Source: a virus
IMG/VR virus record: IMGVR_UViG_3300042384_001501
Coordinates: 1-64,000 of that record
Direction: 5' to 3' (one strand)
DNA length: 64,000 nucleotides
Position numbers and translations under genes: made by a program. The notes below the pieces were generated by a model, which searched no databases, had not been told where the DNA came from, and worked only from the letters and a program-made list of their open reading frames with translations. Below, one piece after another: positions 6,415-14,635 of the stretch. Every line of letters starts with the position of its first letter. Position 1 is the stretch's first letter.

Positions 6415-6753
6415 ATGGGAAATATTCAAGATTATAAACAAAGATTTTTTAATTTGATGGAATCAACAATAGGGGACGTTAAGCCTCTAATAAATGAAGA
6501 CGAATCTACAACTAATAAATTCTGTTGGGAAAATCCTGAATGGAAAGAAATTGATGACGATGTTAAATTCAAAGGTACATGGAAACTTCAGGGTAACAAA
6601 GTGTTATTAACATATGAACGTTCAATTATGTCTCTTAGTAATACTGAAGTAATAATTAAACCAAATGGATTTGATACGTGGAGAGGTAATGTAACTTCAG
6701 GTAAAATTGAAAAATCATATTCGGGGGACTACACAATTTGTTTCTTTAAATAA
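6415..6753 (+). CDS. Tagged small beta-rich protein (112 aa)
   Basis: The N-terminus MGNIQDYKQRFFNLMEST leads to IGDVKPLINE|D at about residue 29. The piece [IL]GD[VA]KPLI[NS]E is shared with the gene at 8459 (LGDAKPLISE|Q). The body WKEIDDDVKFKGTWKLQGNK and following looks like a small beta barrel (lipocalin-like, low confidence). It is 21 bases upstream of the tagged gene at 6775, so the two are probably co-transcribed. Confidence 0.75.
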   Translation: MGNIQDYKQRFFNLMESTIGDVKPLINEDESTTNKFCWENPEWKEIDDDVKFKGTWKLQGNKVLLTYERSIMSLSNTEVIIKPNGFDTWRGNVTSGKIEKSYSGDYTICFFK

Positions 6754-6774
6754 AAACGTATTAAAAACTGAAAT

Positions 6775-7851
6775 ATGAAAAAATTATTATTTGTTACTGA
6801 AAACGAAAGGCAAACAATTTTAGAAATGCATGGGTTCATTAATAACCCAAATGTTATTAATGAGGAATATACCGAATTAGAAAAAATATTTAAAAACCCG
6901 TATGCCGAATTAGAAAAAATATTTATAAACCCTTTTGTTAAAGGTTTGGAAAAATCAAACCCAAAGGCGTTTGATGAATTAAGTAAAATTTTAGATAGAA
7001 GAGCCGATGAAACATTATCAGGAGCTTTTGATAGGGTCTTATCAAAAGCGGTTGATAATGGAAGTAGAGCAGATGGAGTTAATGCGCTTAAATTTTGTAA
7101 ACAATTAAGTTTAATTAATGACCAATTTGCTGAAGAATTTTATAAAAATCAAATTGAAGTAATTAATAAAATTAGATTACATCCTGAATATTCCAAACAA
7201 TGGGAACTAATGGTTAAAAATAATTTTGGTGAAAAAGTTCTTGAGAAATATAAAAAAAATAATATGGGTTCAGTTAAACCTGTTGAAAAAACCCCAACTG
7301 AGCCTAAACCATCTGAGAAACCTGCCGAACAAAAACCAACCCCACCTAAACCTGCGGAACAAGTAAAACCTCAAACGGGAATATCAATAGGAAATTTCAC
7401 AGTTAGGCCACTAAATGACGGTTCAAAACTTGCCAAATTTATGGACGCATTTTTTGAAAAAGTTTTTTACGAAGGAAATAATAAATTTATGAACGGATTT
7501 CCAAAAGAAGTTATAAAACAATTTACACCTGAAACAAAAAGTTACTTATTACAATTATTAGATATTGTTAAACGAAAAAACCTTACAAGTGGTCTTGAAC
7601 AGGGTTTTAAGTCCGATTATGGTCGTTTACCTAAAACTGTTGATGAGGAAATTGAGATGTTATCGAACAATTTTTGGGGTGGAAAGTCACAGTTTGGAGG
7701 TCGTAGACAAGGGGGAATACAAGGAATGTTAGGCGAAGCACCCATTCCGACAGAGAATGTTTTGGACAACCTTACGAATACTACGATGTCACCGAGTCAA
7801 AAAAAAGAACTTATGGAATACGGTCACAAAATTGAGGTGTTTAAAAAATAA
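6775..7851 (+). CDS. Tagged protein, class B tag (358 aa), paralogue of 23677
   Basis: It opens MKKLLFVTENERQTILEMHG with NVINE|E at about 27-31. Roughly the first 160 residues match the protein at 23677 (shared FDELS, FCKQLS/FCRKLS, NDQFA and GEKVLEK blocks), a helical domain. A Pro/Lys/Glu-rich linker (EKTPTEPKPSEKPAEQKPTP) separates it from a different C-terminal domain. A short duplication near the tag repeats AELEKIF. Probably a packaged multi-domain protein; function unknown. Confidence 0.8.
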   Translation: MKKLLFVTENERQTILEMHGFINNPNVINEEYTELEKIFKNPYAELEKIFINPFVKGLEKSNPKAFDELSKILDRRADETLSGAFDRVLSKAVDNGSRADGVNALKFCKQLSLINDQFAEEFYKNQIEVINKIRLHPEYSKQWELMVKNNFGEKVLEKYKKNNMGSVKPVEKTPTEPKPSEKPAEQKPTPPKPAEQVKPQTGISIGNFTVRPLNDGSKLAKFMDAFFEKVFYEGNNKFMNGFPKEVIKQFTPETKSYLLQLLDIVKRKNLTSGLEQGFKSDYGRLPKTVDEEIEMLSNNFWGGKSQFGGRRQGGIQGMLGEAPIPTENVLDNLTNTTMSPSQKKELMEYGHKIEVFKK

Positions 7852-7871
7852 TACAAATTTTATAAAAAAAT

Positions 7872-7903
7872 AAACCCCATTCATTTGTTTGATGGGGTTT
7901 TTT
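7872..7903 (+). terminator. Intrinsic terminator
   Basis: AAACCCCAT...ATGGGGTTTTTT hairpin ending the 6415-7851 operon. Confidence 0.8.
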
Positions 7904-7907
7904 GTTT

Positions 7908-7915
7908 TATATTTG
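7908..7915 (+). promoter_or_regulatory. Host-type promoter TATATTTG
   Basis: TATATTTG ends 4 bases before the ATG at 7920, directly after the terminator. Confidence 0.65.
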
Positions 7916-7919
7916 CTCT

Positions 7920-8417
7920 ATGAATTTAGATAACTACACTTTTGACGAGCTTATTAAATTAAAGAATGAAGTTAACTTTCGAATCAATTCTTTTGAGGAT
8001 GGGTATTTTTATATCTGTGATGTTCGTTCTTATGGTAGGAATTGGAAAGAAAATCATATAAATCCCCATACGGTTCAGGAACTATGTTATCATTATTTTG
8101 GTGATGAAGGTATTGTTGATGTTTATACAAACAATCCTGATTTGGATATTGAAAACTATGGGGGTGTTAAATTTGTCCCAACAAAAGAAGATTTGGATAA
8201 ATGGAAAAATTATAGGTTTATAGAAACCCACATTCCTATTTGGGAACAAAATATTAAGGAGTGGGAAGACCGAGATAATGTTCCGTTTAATCGTAGACCA
8301 TTATTCCAACCATATGTAAACTCTGAGGATATTGAGGGGTATAAAAAAGAAATGTCTGAACTTGAGGGTACATTTGTGGCACCTGTAAGTATTGAGAGAT
8401 ATTTTGAGGAAGAGTGA
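7920..8417 (+). CDS. Hypothetical protein (165 aa)
   Basis: The product starts MNLDNYTFDELIKLKNEVNF and is rich in aromatic and acidic residues. The start at 7920 is set by the promoter lying inside the longer open frame. No membrane segment, tag or catalytic motif is seen. It is an isolated host-promoter unit between two late-type operons, so it may be expressed at a different time from its neighbours. Confidence 0.75.
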   Translation: MNLDNYTFDELIKLKNEVNFRINSFEDGYFYICDVRSYGRNWKENHINPHTVQELCYHYFGDEGIVDVYTNNPDLDIENYGGVKFVPTKEDLDKWKNYRFIETHIPIWEQNIKEWEDRDNVPFNRRPLFQPYVNSEDIEGYKKEMSELEGTFVAPVSIERYFEEE

Positions 8418-8437
8418 TTTTTTTTTGTCATATAATG

Positions 8438-8444
8438 TATTTAT
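8438..8444 (+). promoter_or_regulatory. Phage late-type promoter motif TATTTAT
   Basis: ATAATGTATTTATAATAAAA, 14 bases before the ATG at 8459. Confidence 0.55.
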
Positions 8445-8458
8445 AATAAAACATTATT

Positions 8459-8890
8459 ATGAAACATCTTTTAAATAACATTTCTGAAGAAGAAAAAAAC
8501 AGAATCCGTGAACAACACACAGGAGGTAAAAAAATCGTAATTGAAAACTTTAATAAATTGTTGAATAGCAAGTTGGGTGATGCTAAACCATTGATTAGTG
8601 AGCAAAAAACTGAAGACCCAACTAAAGACATGTATAGTGTTTTAATTGGTTATTTAGTTAAACTTTCAGAAGATGGAGGTAAAAAAGGAATCCAAGGATT
8701 GGATGACATGGCGGCAATCAAAGAAACGAGAATGTATTTTGAAGCGTTGAGGGATGGAAAAACCCCAAAACCTTTGAGTAAACCTGCTGAAATTGTTAAA
8801 AATTATGCAATGGCCGAAACAAGAAAAATGCAAGGTCAAGAATTAGTTGCTTTAAAACAGTATGGTGAGAACGTTAAAACTAAACTTTAA
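8459..8890 (+). CDS. Tagged protein, class B tag (143 aa)
   Basis: It opens MKHLLNNISEEEKNRIREQH, a clear class B tag, and continues to KLGDAKPLISE|Q near residue 49, the second shared exit motif (compare 6415). The body is helical and Lys-rich (DMAAIKETRMYFEALRDGKT). No enzyme motif is seen. Its stop overlaps the next start (TAATG), indicating translational coupling with 8890. Confidence 0.8.
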   Translation: MKHLLNNISEEEKNRIREQHTGGKKIVIENFNKLLNSKLGDAKPLISEQKTEDPTKDMYSVLIGYLVKLSEDGGKKGIQGLDDMAAIKETRMYFEALRDGKTPKPLSKPAEIVKNYAMAETRKMQGQELVALKQYGENVKTKL

Positions 8891-9207
8891 TGAAACTCAA
8901 AATATCCCAATCTAAGTTAACTACTCTTGCTCAAACTGCGGTAGATAATACTCTGATGACCATTAAAAATGAATCAGAAGATTGGGGTATGGGTGAGATG
9001 TCTGAACTTGTTCAAGTTGATGGGGTAGAAAGAATTGAGGTAGTTAAAGTTGAAAAAAAAGGTAACCCATTTAAAATTGACGTAATATTCTATGTCAATG
9101 ATGATGGAATATACTACAGTGAATTAATTGAGGAAATATCTGCAAGGGTGGACCAAGATTGGATTCCTAATTCATATATACACGTTATTGAATTTATTAA
9201 AATTTAA
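8890..9207 (+). CDS. Hypothetical small alpha/beta protein (105 aa)
   Basis: It starts MKLKISQSKLTTLAQTAVDN and follows the helix-strand-strand-helix-strand plan: FKIDVIFYVNDDGIYY, then a helix (SELIEEISARVD), then IHVIEFIKI at the C-terminus. It is a likely divergent relative of the genes at 9204, 5146 and 19845. It overlaps the tagged gene upstream and converges with the minus gene 9204-9563 by four bases. Confidence 0.75.
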   Translation: MKLKISQSKLTTLAQTAVDNTLMTIKNESEDWGMGEMSELVQVDGVERIEVVKVEKKGNPFKIDVIFYVNDDGIYYSELIEEISARVDQDWIPNSYIHVIEFIKI

Positions 9208-9563
9208 TAAGTAAAATCAATTTCTAAATATACGTGACTTAGAACGGTATCAACAGTTTCTACAATACTTTCAGTGAAATCGTCCAATAAGTATTCAGGG
9301 ATATCATCTAAAGAATATCCTGTCTCAAATTGACCTTCAACACCCTGAAGAACTTCCAATGGTTTGACATAGATAACACCTTCATATTTGAATTTACCTT
9401 GTTTTTCTTTATGTAAAGAAATCTTAGTTACTTTATAAGGAATTTTAACTTCAATTGGCAATTCGTTTTCAGAATATGGGGTATGGTAGTAACTTTCAAA
9501 TACTCCATCAGATTTTACAAACTTTTTAATTAAATTTAAAGTGACTAAAGTTTCTTTGTCCAT
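9204..9563 (-). CDS. Hypothetical small alpha/beta protein (119 aa)
   Basis: The product starts MDKETLVTLNLIKKFVKSDG and contains two strand regions (IEVKIPYKVTKISL; FKYEGVIYVKPLEV), an acidic helix (LLDDFTESIVETVDTVLS) and a terminal strand (VYLEIDFTY). The layout mirrors the convergent neighbour at 8890. It is transcribed from the palindromic promoter shared with 9576. Function unknown. Confidence 0.75.
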   Translation of the reverse strand: MDKETLVTLNLIKKFVKSDGVFESYYHTPYSENELPIEVKIPYKVTKISLHKEKQGKFKYEGVIYVKPLEVLQGVEGQFETGYSLDDIPEYLLDDFTESIVETVDTVLSHVYLEIDFTY

Positions 9564-9577
9564 ATATTTATAAATAT
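9564..9577. promoter_or_regulatory. Palindromic bidirectional late-type promoter
   Basis: ATATTTATAAATAT is a perfect palindrome giving TATTTAT on both strands; it occupies the whole 12-base gap between divergent starts at 9563 (-) and 9576 (+), so both transcripts would be essentially leaderless. Confidence 0.55.
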
Positions 9578-10085
9578 GTCAGATAACTTTTCACAAAAGA
9601 TAATTTCTCATTTAGATAATGGAATGTCTCCATTAGAGATTGCGGAGTATTTTGGTGGTTTGGGACCATTTATTCAAAAAGTTTCGAAGTATCCTTATTT
9701 AAAAGCATTGGTCGATTCAAAGTTAGGAGGTGAACTTGAGTTTGAAACTGAAGTAAATGATTATTTTAAAAGATACAAAGTACCAGTACAAATAACTGAA
9801 ATTGAAAAGGCCGATGACTTTGAAAAAATGTATGACATCTATGTTGACGTGGTAATACCAGAAGTTACAGATAAATCCGATATTGCAATTTTATTTAATT
9901 ATTTACACAATATAGAACCTGATTATGCTGATGATTGGGCATACTTTAATGATATGAAATTTAATTCTGATACAATGACACATGTCGTGTCAATCAATGG
10001 TATTAATTGGAAAGATATGAACCTATTGATTAACACGACAGAAGAAGACGTTGAAAGAATAATCCCTAACGAATACGAAATATAA
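9576..10085 (+). CDS. Hypothetical protein (169 aa)
   Basis: It starts MSDNFSQKIISHLDNGMSPL; residues 17-45 (MSPLEIAEYFGGLGPFIQKV) resemble a short helical DNA-binding-like segment seen in many phage proteins, but no clear helix-turn-helix can be claimed. The C-terminal half is acidic. It is the first gene of a plus-strand run (9576, 10087, 10573, 10686). The start overlaps the promoter palindrome; a start at the later Met17 is possible. Confidence 0.7.
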   Translation: MSDNFSQKIISHLDNGMSPLEIAEYFGGLGPFIQKVSKYPYLKALVDSKLGGELEFETEVNDYFKRYKVPVQITEIEKADDFEKMYDIYVDVVIPEVTDKSDIAILFNYLHNIEPDYADDWAYFNDMKFNSDTMTHVVSINGINWKDMNLLINTTEEDVERIIPNEYEI

Positions 10086-10086
10086 T

Positions 10087-10563
10087 ATGGAAAGAAGTAG
10101 TTTAGAAAGATTTAATGATAAAATATTAATTAAAATCATTGACATCATATTGAAAGATTTTGATGGTGATGAATGGAAAAATGTGTTTGATGATGCATTG
10201 TATTATGAAAAATATGAGTCAAATATCGGAGCTCTTGGGATTGATGTTGAAACAATTGATGTGGATTATATGTATTCATTGATTACATTAAACATTAGAG
10301 ACGATTTTAAAATTCCATTAAATAGACCGAATCTTGCAAAATATGCTCAAGATGTTGATGTAAGTGAAAGGGTTATCCAAACAAACAGGTTTAGAAATTT
10401 TGTATATTCATATGATGAAGGTATTGTCACTGAAAAGTTTAGATTTGAGGAAAGTGAAGGAATACTTTCAATATACGACGGTAACATAATTAATACTGAG
10501 GTTAATGATAGTGAGGACCTTGATTGGGAATATTTCTCACCTGATAAGATAAAAGATATTTAA
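10087..10563 (+). CDS. Hypothetical acidic protein (158 aa)
   Basis: It begins MERSSLERFNDKILIKIIDI, one base after the previous stop, so it is coupled to 9576. It is acidic and mixed alpha/beta (YMYSLITLNIRDDFKIPLN is strand-like). No tag, signal peptide or known motif was found. Confidence 0.75.
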   Translation: MERSSLERFNDKILIKIIDIILKDFDGDEWKNVFDDALYYEKYESNIGALGIDVETIDVDYMYSLITLNIRDDFKIPLNRPNLAKYAQDVDVSERVIQTNRFRNFVYSYDEGIVTEKFRFEESEGILSIYDGNIINTEVNDSEDLDWEYFSPDKIKDI

Positions 10564-10572
10564 AATATTCAC

Positions 10573-10686
10573 ATGGCAAAGGCAAAAAAACAAGGTAAAC
10601 CAAAACGTAATAGACGTAACTTTTTTAAAAATCTTAAAAGGATTTTAAATAACGTAAAAGTATTGAGAGAAATTAAGGAATCTTAA
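10573..10686 (+). CDS. Small highly basic protein (37 aa)
   Basis: The product MAKAKKQGKPKRNRRNFFKN continues LKRILNNVKVLREIKES. About 40 percent of it is Lys/Arg, suggesting nucleic-acid or ribosome binding. It fills the gap between 10087 and 10686 and its stop overlaps the next start (TAATG), which supports it as a real gene. A similar small basic protein is encoded at 20514-20654. Confidence 0.65.
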   Translation: MAKAKKQGKPKRNRRNFFKNLKRILNNVKVLREIKES

Positions 10687-10988
10687 TGAAACATATTTTA
10701 ACTGACAAACAAGTAAAACAAATTATAGAAAAAGGTGAAACTCTATTGAAATCTTTATTTAACGATGATGATAGGATATGCGGATTCAAAATATTTTTAA
10801 ACGATGAACGTATAGATGATGATGATTCAGTTTTTGATGTATATGTTTTGTTAAATAAAAAGTGGGTGATTGAAGACAATTGGTCAACCTTTAGGTCAGG
10901 ACATATTCGAGACAAAGTTAAACAAACCGCATCTCAAATCATTAGTAAAAACATTGAAGTTTATAGTTACGCTAAAGATTGTAAATAA
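10686..10988 (+). CDS. Hypothetical small alpha/beta protein (100 aa)
   Basis: It starts MKHILTDKQVKQIIEKGETL, an N-terminal helix like those of 3570 and 8890, then an acidic loop, a strand (VFDVYVLLNKKW), a helix (HIRDKVKQTASQIISKN) and a last strand (IEVYSYAK). It shares the topology of the expanded small-protein family. It overlaps the small basic gene upstream and nearly abuts the convergent minus gene at 10989. Confidence 0.75.
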   Translation: MKHILTDKQVKQIIEKGETLLKSLFNDDDRICGFKIFLNDERIDDDDSVFDVYVLLNKKWVIEDNWSTFRSGHIRDKVKQTASQIISKNIEVYSYAKDCK

Positions 10989-11600
10989 TTATTTTGATAA
11001 ATGAGACATTAACACTCCCCCTAATGCGGTTGCGTGTACTTGTAAATGGTTAATTGACTCCATATCAAGTTTAGTTTTACGTTTAGTAAAATCTAAACCT
11101 AATGTACCAATAAATTTTTCATCTATTGATTTAATTGCGAACAGGTAACCTGATTTACAACCACTCTCTTCAGCAATATATTTTAAACCAAATGTTGAAA
11201 CTGCCTCGTCTTTAAAATCAGGAATCTCAATAACATCATTTTCCAATAGTTGATTGATTGATTTACTAAATAAATTAACAGGGATATTGTGGAAATTTGA
11301 TTGTATTGAGTTAACACCCGCCCCAACTGTTTCATACATCACACTAAATTTCGCCATTGACTTACCTGTTGGATAAAAATTACCTCCGTTATGAAACTGA
11401 GTAATCCAAACTCTGTCGGCTTTAAATTCATCTTTAATATGTTCAATTCTTGAGGTTATTAATTCTGAAACTTTTAAAGTCTCATGTACTAAATCTGGTT
11501 TTTTCTTACGTTTATCTAAAAAGTTTTTAACAACTATAATTGATATCGGTCCTAAGACACCTGTGATAAACGCGACTACAATCTCTGATGATAATTCCAC
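10989..11600 (-). CDS. Membrane-anchored GAF-like protein (203 aa)
   Basis: An N-terminal membrane segment (about residues 7-27, IVVAFITGVLGPISIIVVKN) is followed by a basic cytoplasmic patch (LDKRKKKP) and a helix. The rest (VWITQFHNGGNFYPTGKS, then GYLFAIKSIDEKFIGTLGLD) has the pattern of a GAF sensor domain, which binds small ligands. It may be an inner-membrane sensor or a degenerate GAF used for protein contacts. Similar proteins occur in T4-like phages; that statement is from memory. Transcribed alone. Confidence 0.7.
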   Translation of the reverse strand: MELSSEIVVAFITGVLGPISIIVVKNFLDKRKKKPDLVHETLKVSELITSRIEHIKDEFKADRVWITQFHNGGNFYPTGKSMAKFSVMYETVGAGVNSIQSNFHNIPVNLFSKSINQLLENDVIEIPDFKDEAVSTFGLKYIAEESGCKSGYLFAIKSIDEKFIGTLGLDFTKRKTKLDMESINHLQVHATALGGVLMSHLSK

Positions 11601-11629
11601 TACAATATAAATTGAAATTTATTTACTAA

Positions 11630-11636
11630 ATAAATA
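11630..11636 (-). promoter_or_regulatory. Phage late-type promoter motif (minus strand)
   Basis: TATTTAT on the minus strand, 29 bases upstream of the start at 11600. Confidence 0.4.
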
Positions 11637-11671
11637 TAATGAATTAAATAAAAAAAGTCCACAATTGATGA

Positions 11672-11678
11672 TATTTAT
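11672..11678 (+). promoter_or_regulatory. Phage late-type promoter motif TATTTAT
   Basis: GATATTTATTAAAATATG, 6 bases before the ATG at 11685. Confidence 0.5.
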
Positions 11679-11684
11679 TAAAAT

Positions 11685-12110
11685 ATGAAAATTTCTTTAC
11701 ACGAAAACATTGAAAGAATTAAGTCATTATTAAATGTTAATGAACAAGCTGGCTCCGCACCTTGTAAACAACCCAATCAGATAAAAACAACTTCAGGTGA
11801 GACCGAACTCATGGGATATATTTTAGATGTTCTTGATGATAACAATATAAATTTAAAAAATTGTAAAGATAGAAAATGTATTGATGATAAAATGTTGGCT
11901 GAAAAAATCATAAGTGAGTTACTTAACTCTTTAGTTGATAAAAGAGATTTGGGTACTGAGTTAAGTTCTGAGAACAAAAGAAATTTTGACTACTACACTA
12001 AAATAATGAGAGGGATATTTCCAACGTATAATAAAGCTCACTACAATAGAGGCACATGCGCCATGAAATCAAAAGTTAGTAAAACAACTACAACAACATA
12101 TTATAAATGA
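11685..12110 (+). CDS. Tagged protein (141 aa), HENIERIKSLLNVNE variant tag
   Basis: The N-terminus MKISLHENIERIKSLLNVNE|Q is a variant tag closing in V-N-E; its ERIKSLL core resembles ILNRIKLL in 21803 and IERVKKLLNE in 43141. The body contains paired cysteines (NCKDRKC) and a helical segment but no recognised domain. It overlaps the cell-wall hydrolase gene at 12107 by four bases (ATGA), so the two are coupled and may work together. Confidence 0.75.
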   Translation: MKISLHENIERIKSLLNVNEQAGSAPCKQPNQIKTTSGETELMGYILDVLDDNNINLKNCKDRKCIDDKMLAEKIISELLNSLVDKRDLGTELSSENKRNFDYYTKIMRGIFPTYNKAHYNRGTCAMKSKVSKTTTTTYYK

Positions 12111-13219
12111 TTATGAAAACAAATTTATTTGAAATTAGTCAAGACGAAAAAAACAGAATTTTAAACCTTCATGAAGGTCACACAAAAAATCATTATTTAA
12201 ATTTAATTAATGAAGAATCAACGTACAACCCTAAGTCAGAAGCAATTCAAAAAAAATTAAGTGAATTAGGTTACGGTAAAATTGTTGGAAGTCCTGATGG
12301 TAAATACGGACAAAAAACAGCTTGTGCAGTTGCTAAATTCCAAGAGGACAACAATTTAATCGTTGATGGTAAGGTTGGTAAAATAACTGCTACAAAACTT
12401 GGGGTTGATGCTTATTTTCCTAAAGGTGTTAGTATTATTTCTTGTGGTACCAAAAATACTGACAATAAACAAAAAGTTACTGATGACTCAGGTAAACAAA
12501 ATTGTCAGTCAGTTTTACCTGAAACATGTTCAAAAATTAGTCCAAATAAGGAAACTACTATTGGTAATGGTGGAAGTGAGGGTTGTTCACAATATGTTGG
12601 ACTGTCTATAGGTGAAAAATTAGGTGATGCTTGGAAAGCCTTTAACGCGGCTAAAAAATACGGAGTTAAATATAATATGTTTACAGACGGCTCAATTGAT
12701 TGGAATAATGTTAGGAACAAAATGAAATCCAATAAAATAAATTCATCAACTTGTGATTGTTTTACTGAGGAAGGTGAAAGTAAAGATAAATCTTGTAGTT
12801 CAGGTTCTGAGATTGCCAAAACTATTAGTTCATTTTATCCGTCATCGTCTAATTTCAGTAATGGTTCGTTGAAAGTAGGTGATATAGTTGGTATGTACTA
12901 CAGAGATTCAGGTAACAAAGGTAAAGCTTTTTGTGAAAGAGCTTCACAAAGAGGATTAGATAGTAGTGGTAATGTTAAAGATACTGACCCATTTACATTT
13001 AATACCCACGTTGGATATGTTGGAGCGATTAAAAATGGTGTACCGATAATTTATCATAGTGTACACGGAACAAGATTAGCGACACCGGCAAACCAATTAA
13101 AAAGTAAAAATGGTAGTGCGATGATTGTTTGGGTAACAGGCGGACCTAAATCTGCTGAACAAGATTCTACAAAACCAAAAGATGTATCTTGGTATGAAAA
13201 AATATCAGATTGGTTTTAA
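12107..13219 (+). CDS. Tagged cell-wall hydrolase: PG-binding domain plus NlpC/P60-like domain
   Basis: A class B tag (FEISQDEKNRILNLHEGH) exits at NLINE|E near residue 36. Residues about 40-100 form a PG_binding_1 domain (SEAIQKKLSELGYGK, PDGKYGQKTACAVAKFQ). The C-terminal domain has a likely catalytic Cys in SEGCSQYV (about 160) and His in FNTHVGYVGAI, followed by IIYHSVHG, resembling NlpC/P60 or CHAP cysteine peptidases that cut peptidoglycan stem peptides. A second in-frame ATG at 12113 is an alternative start. A tagged wall hydrolase fits entry through the peptidoglycan. Confidence 0.75.
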   Translation: MIMKTNLFEISQDEKNRILNLHEGHTKNHYLNLINEESTYNPKSEAIQKKLSELGYGKIVGSPDGKYGQKTACAVAKFQEDNNLIVDGKVGKITATKLGVDAYFPKGVSIISCGTKNTDNKQKVTDDSGKQNCQSVLPETCSKISPNKETTIGNGGSEGCSQYVGLSIGEKLGDAWKAFNAAKKYGVKYNMFTDGSIDWNNVRNKMKSNKINSSTCDCFTEEGESKDKSCSSGSEIAKTISSFYPSSSNFSNGSLKVGDIVGMYYRDSGNKGKAFCERASQRGLDSSGNVKDTDPFTFNTHVGYVGAIKNGVPIIYHSVHGTRLATPANQLKSKNGSAMIVWVTGGPKSAEQDSTKPKDVSWYEKISDWF

Positions 13220-13237
13220 CTTTTTTAAAAAATGTAA

Positions 13238-13244
13238 TATTTAT
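13238..13244 (+). promoter_or_regulatory. Phage late-type promoter motif TATTTAT
   Basis: GTAATATTTATTAATAAATA upstream of 13272. Confidence 0.5.
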
Positions 13245-13271
13245 TAATAAATAAAAAAAAATAAAAAAAAA

Positions 13272-13670
13272 ATGAAAAAAATTGTTAGATTAACAGAATC
13301 AGATATCGTTAGATTAGTTAAGAAAGTAATCAACGAAAACACTCGAATGGCAATAAATGAAGGGGCTGTAAATGCTGCTGGAGGTACATTCGAATTTAAT
13401 GGAAACGAACCTTACGTTAAAGTAAATGGTAGAAAATTCAAAACTACGATTGACTCTTTAGTCTACAAAGGACCTGTAAATATTTCTAGAGTCCAAGAAA
13501 AGGCAGGTTCACTTTATGGAAAAAATGTTTGTGTTGCTGATAGTAAAAATCAAGAAATGTGTTTTGATATTTCAAAGGCGCAAGACTTAGTTAATCAAGT
13601 AAACCAAGGAAAACAATGGATAGAAATGGGTAATTCGGCTGGTAAAGTAATTTTCCAAGCTTGGCAATAA
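13272..13670 (+). CDS. Tagged protein, class A tag (132 aa)
   Basis: It opens MKKIVRLTESDIVRLVKK then VINE|N near residue 22, a standard class A tag. The body is beta-rich (GGTFEFNGNEPYVKVNGRKF) with two cysteines (NVCVADSKNQEMCFD) and a C-terminal helix. No known family. The gene stands alone between a late-type promoter and a strong terminator, so it is a monocistronic tagged unit. Confidence 0.8.
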   Translation: MKKIVRLTESDIVRLVKKVINENTRMAINEGAVNAAGGTFEFNGNEPYVKVNGRKFKTTIDSLVYKGPVNISRVQEKAGSLYGKNVCVADSKNQEMCFDISKAQDLVNQVNQGKQWIEMGNSAGKVIFQAWQ

Positions 13671-13687
13671 AAAAAATAATATCAATT

Positions 13688-13714
13688 AAAAACCCCTCTA
13701 AAGAGGGGTTTTTT
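13688..13714. terminator. Bidirectional intrinsic terminator
   Basis: AAAAACCCCTC-TAAA-GAGGGGTTTTTT between convergent genes 13272 (+) and 13734 (-). Confidence 0.85.
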
Positions 13715-13733
13715 AGTTTATAAGGATTTTGTA

Positions 13734-14159
13734 TTAGTTAACCGATACAACTTCCAAATCAAAAATAAGTTTTTTACCTGCAAGTGGATGATTCATATCC
13801 AATACAACAGTGTCTTCTTTAATTTCTGATACAGTAACATTTATAGGGCCATGCTGATTCATACCCTGTAATTGGTCACCAACTTTAACTTCCGCAGGAA
13901 CTTTAGATTTTTCAACTTCTTGAATTAACATTGGATTTGGTTCCCCATAAGCATTTTCAGGTTCGATTTCAATAGTTCTTGTTTCTCCAACTGACATACC
14001 TATTAGTCCGTTTTCAAAACCTGGAATTAATTGACCCTGACCCAAAGTTGTAACTAATGGAGTACGACCTTCAATAAGAGAGCTATCAAAAATAGTCCCG
14101 TCTTCTAATTTTCCTGTGTAATTTACGGTAACACTATCACCATTTTCAATTTTTTTCAT
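13734..14159 (-). CDS. slyD: FKBP-type peptidyl-prolyl isomerase, SlyD-like
   Basis: The 141-residue product starts MKKIENGDSVTVNYTGKLED and carries FKBP hallmarks in order: GTIFDSS, LGQGQLIPGFENGLIGMSVGE (split: LGQGQLIPGFE, GLIGMSVGE) and AYGEPNP, then the insert-in-flap region (VKVGDQLQGMNQHG) and DMNHPLAGKKLIFDLEV, as in SlyD. The family isomerises prolyl bonds and acts as a chaperone. The metal-binding His-rich tail of some SlyD proteins is absent. It was probably captured from a host and may assist virion protein folding. Confidence 0.9.
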   Translation of the reverse strand: MKKIENGDSVTVNYTGKLEDGTIFDSSLIEGRTPLVTTLGQGQLIPGFENGLIGMSVGETRTIEIEPENAYGEPNPMLIQEVEKSKVPAEVKVGDQLQGMNQHGPINVTVSEIKEDTVVLDMNHPLAGKKLIFDLEVVSVN

Positions 14160-14209
14160 AGTTCAATAATAAAATATTATTTTTTATTTGTCAAATACAA
14201 ATTAAGATA

Positions 14210-14216
14210 TATTTAT
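14210..14216 (+). promoter_or_regulatory. Phage late-type promoter motif TATTTAT
   Basis: TTAAGATATATTTATATAG, the same phrase as before 4358; ATG at 14234. Confidence 0.5.
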
Positions 14217-14233
14217 ATAGAAATAGAAAAATT

Positions 14234-14590
14234 ATGAAAAAAATACGTTTAACTGAAACAGAATTAACATCTTTAATTCGAAATATTGTTATTGAAACTC
14301 AAAATGAAGAGATGAACGAAGAAATGGAAAATTACTTCAACCCTGAAGCTATGGAGACAGGTGAGGCGATTGTTACCATTATTGGGACTGTAATCGGAAT
14401 GTTAGGAATTGCAGGTTCTCACTACATTAAAGCAGCAATCAAAAAATTAAGAAAATCAGGTAACGATGCTGAAGCTGATAAAGTGGAAGAGGCATTACAG
14501 GCTGAAATGAGTAAAATGAAAAGTCGTGAGATGAGTTCTGGTGAAGATGAACCAGTAATGGAAAGTCGTATTGTAAGAAGAAGAAAATAA
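14234..14590 (+). CDS. Tagged membrane-active protein (118 aa), class A variant
   Basis: The tag MKKIRLTETELTSLIRNIVI ends E|T near residue 21. It is followed by a hydrophobic stretch (AIVTIIGTVIGMLGIAGSHY) long enough to span a membrane, then an amphipathic Lys/Glu helix and a basic end (RIVRRRK). A packaged protein with one membrane segment could insert in the host inner membrane during DNA entry; this is inference. A terminator follows at 14606. Confidence 0.75.
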   Translation: MKKIRLTETELTSLIRNIVIETQNEEMNEEMENYFNPEAMETGEAIVTIIGTVIGMLGIAGSHYIKAAIKKLRKSGNDAEADKVEEALQAEMSKMKSREMSSGEDEPVMESRIVRRRK

Positions 14591-14605
14591 AATATATAAA
14601 ATTGT

Positions 14606-14635
14606 TAAAAACCCTCATTTATTGAGGGTTTTTTT
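14606..14635 (+). terminator. Intrinsic terminator
   Basis: AAAAACCCTCA-TTTAT-TGAGGGTTTTTTTT hairpin and T-run. Confidence 0.85.
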
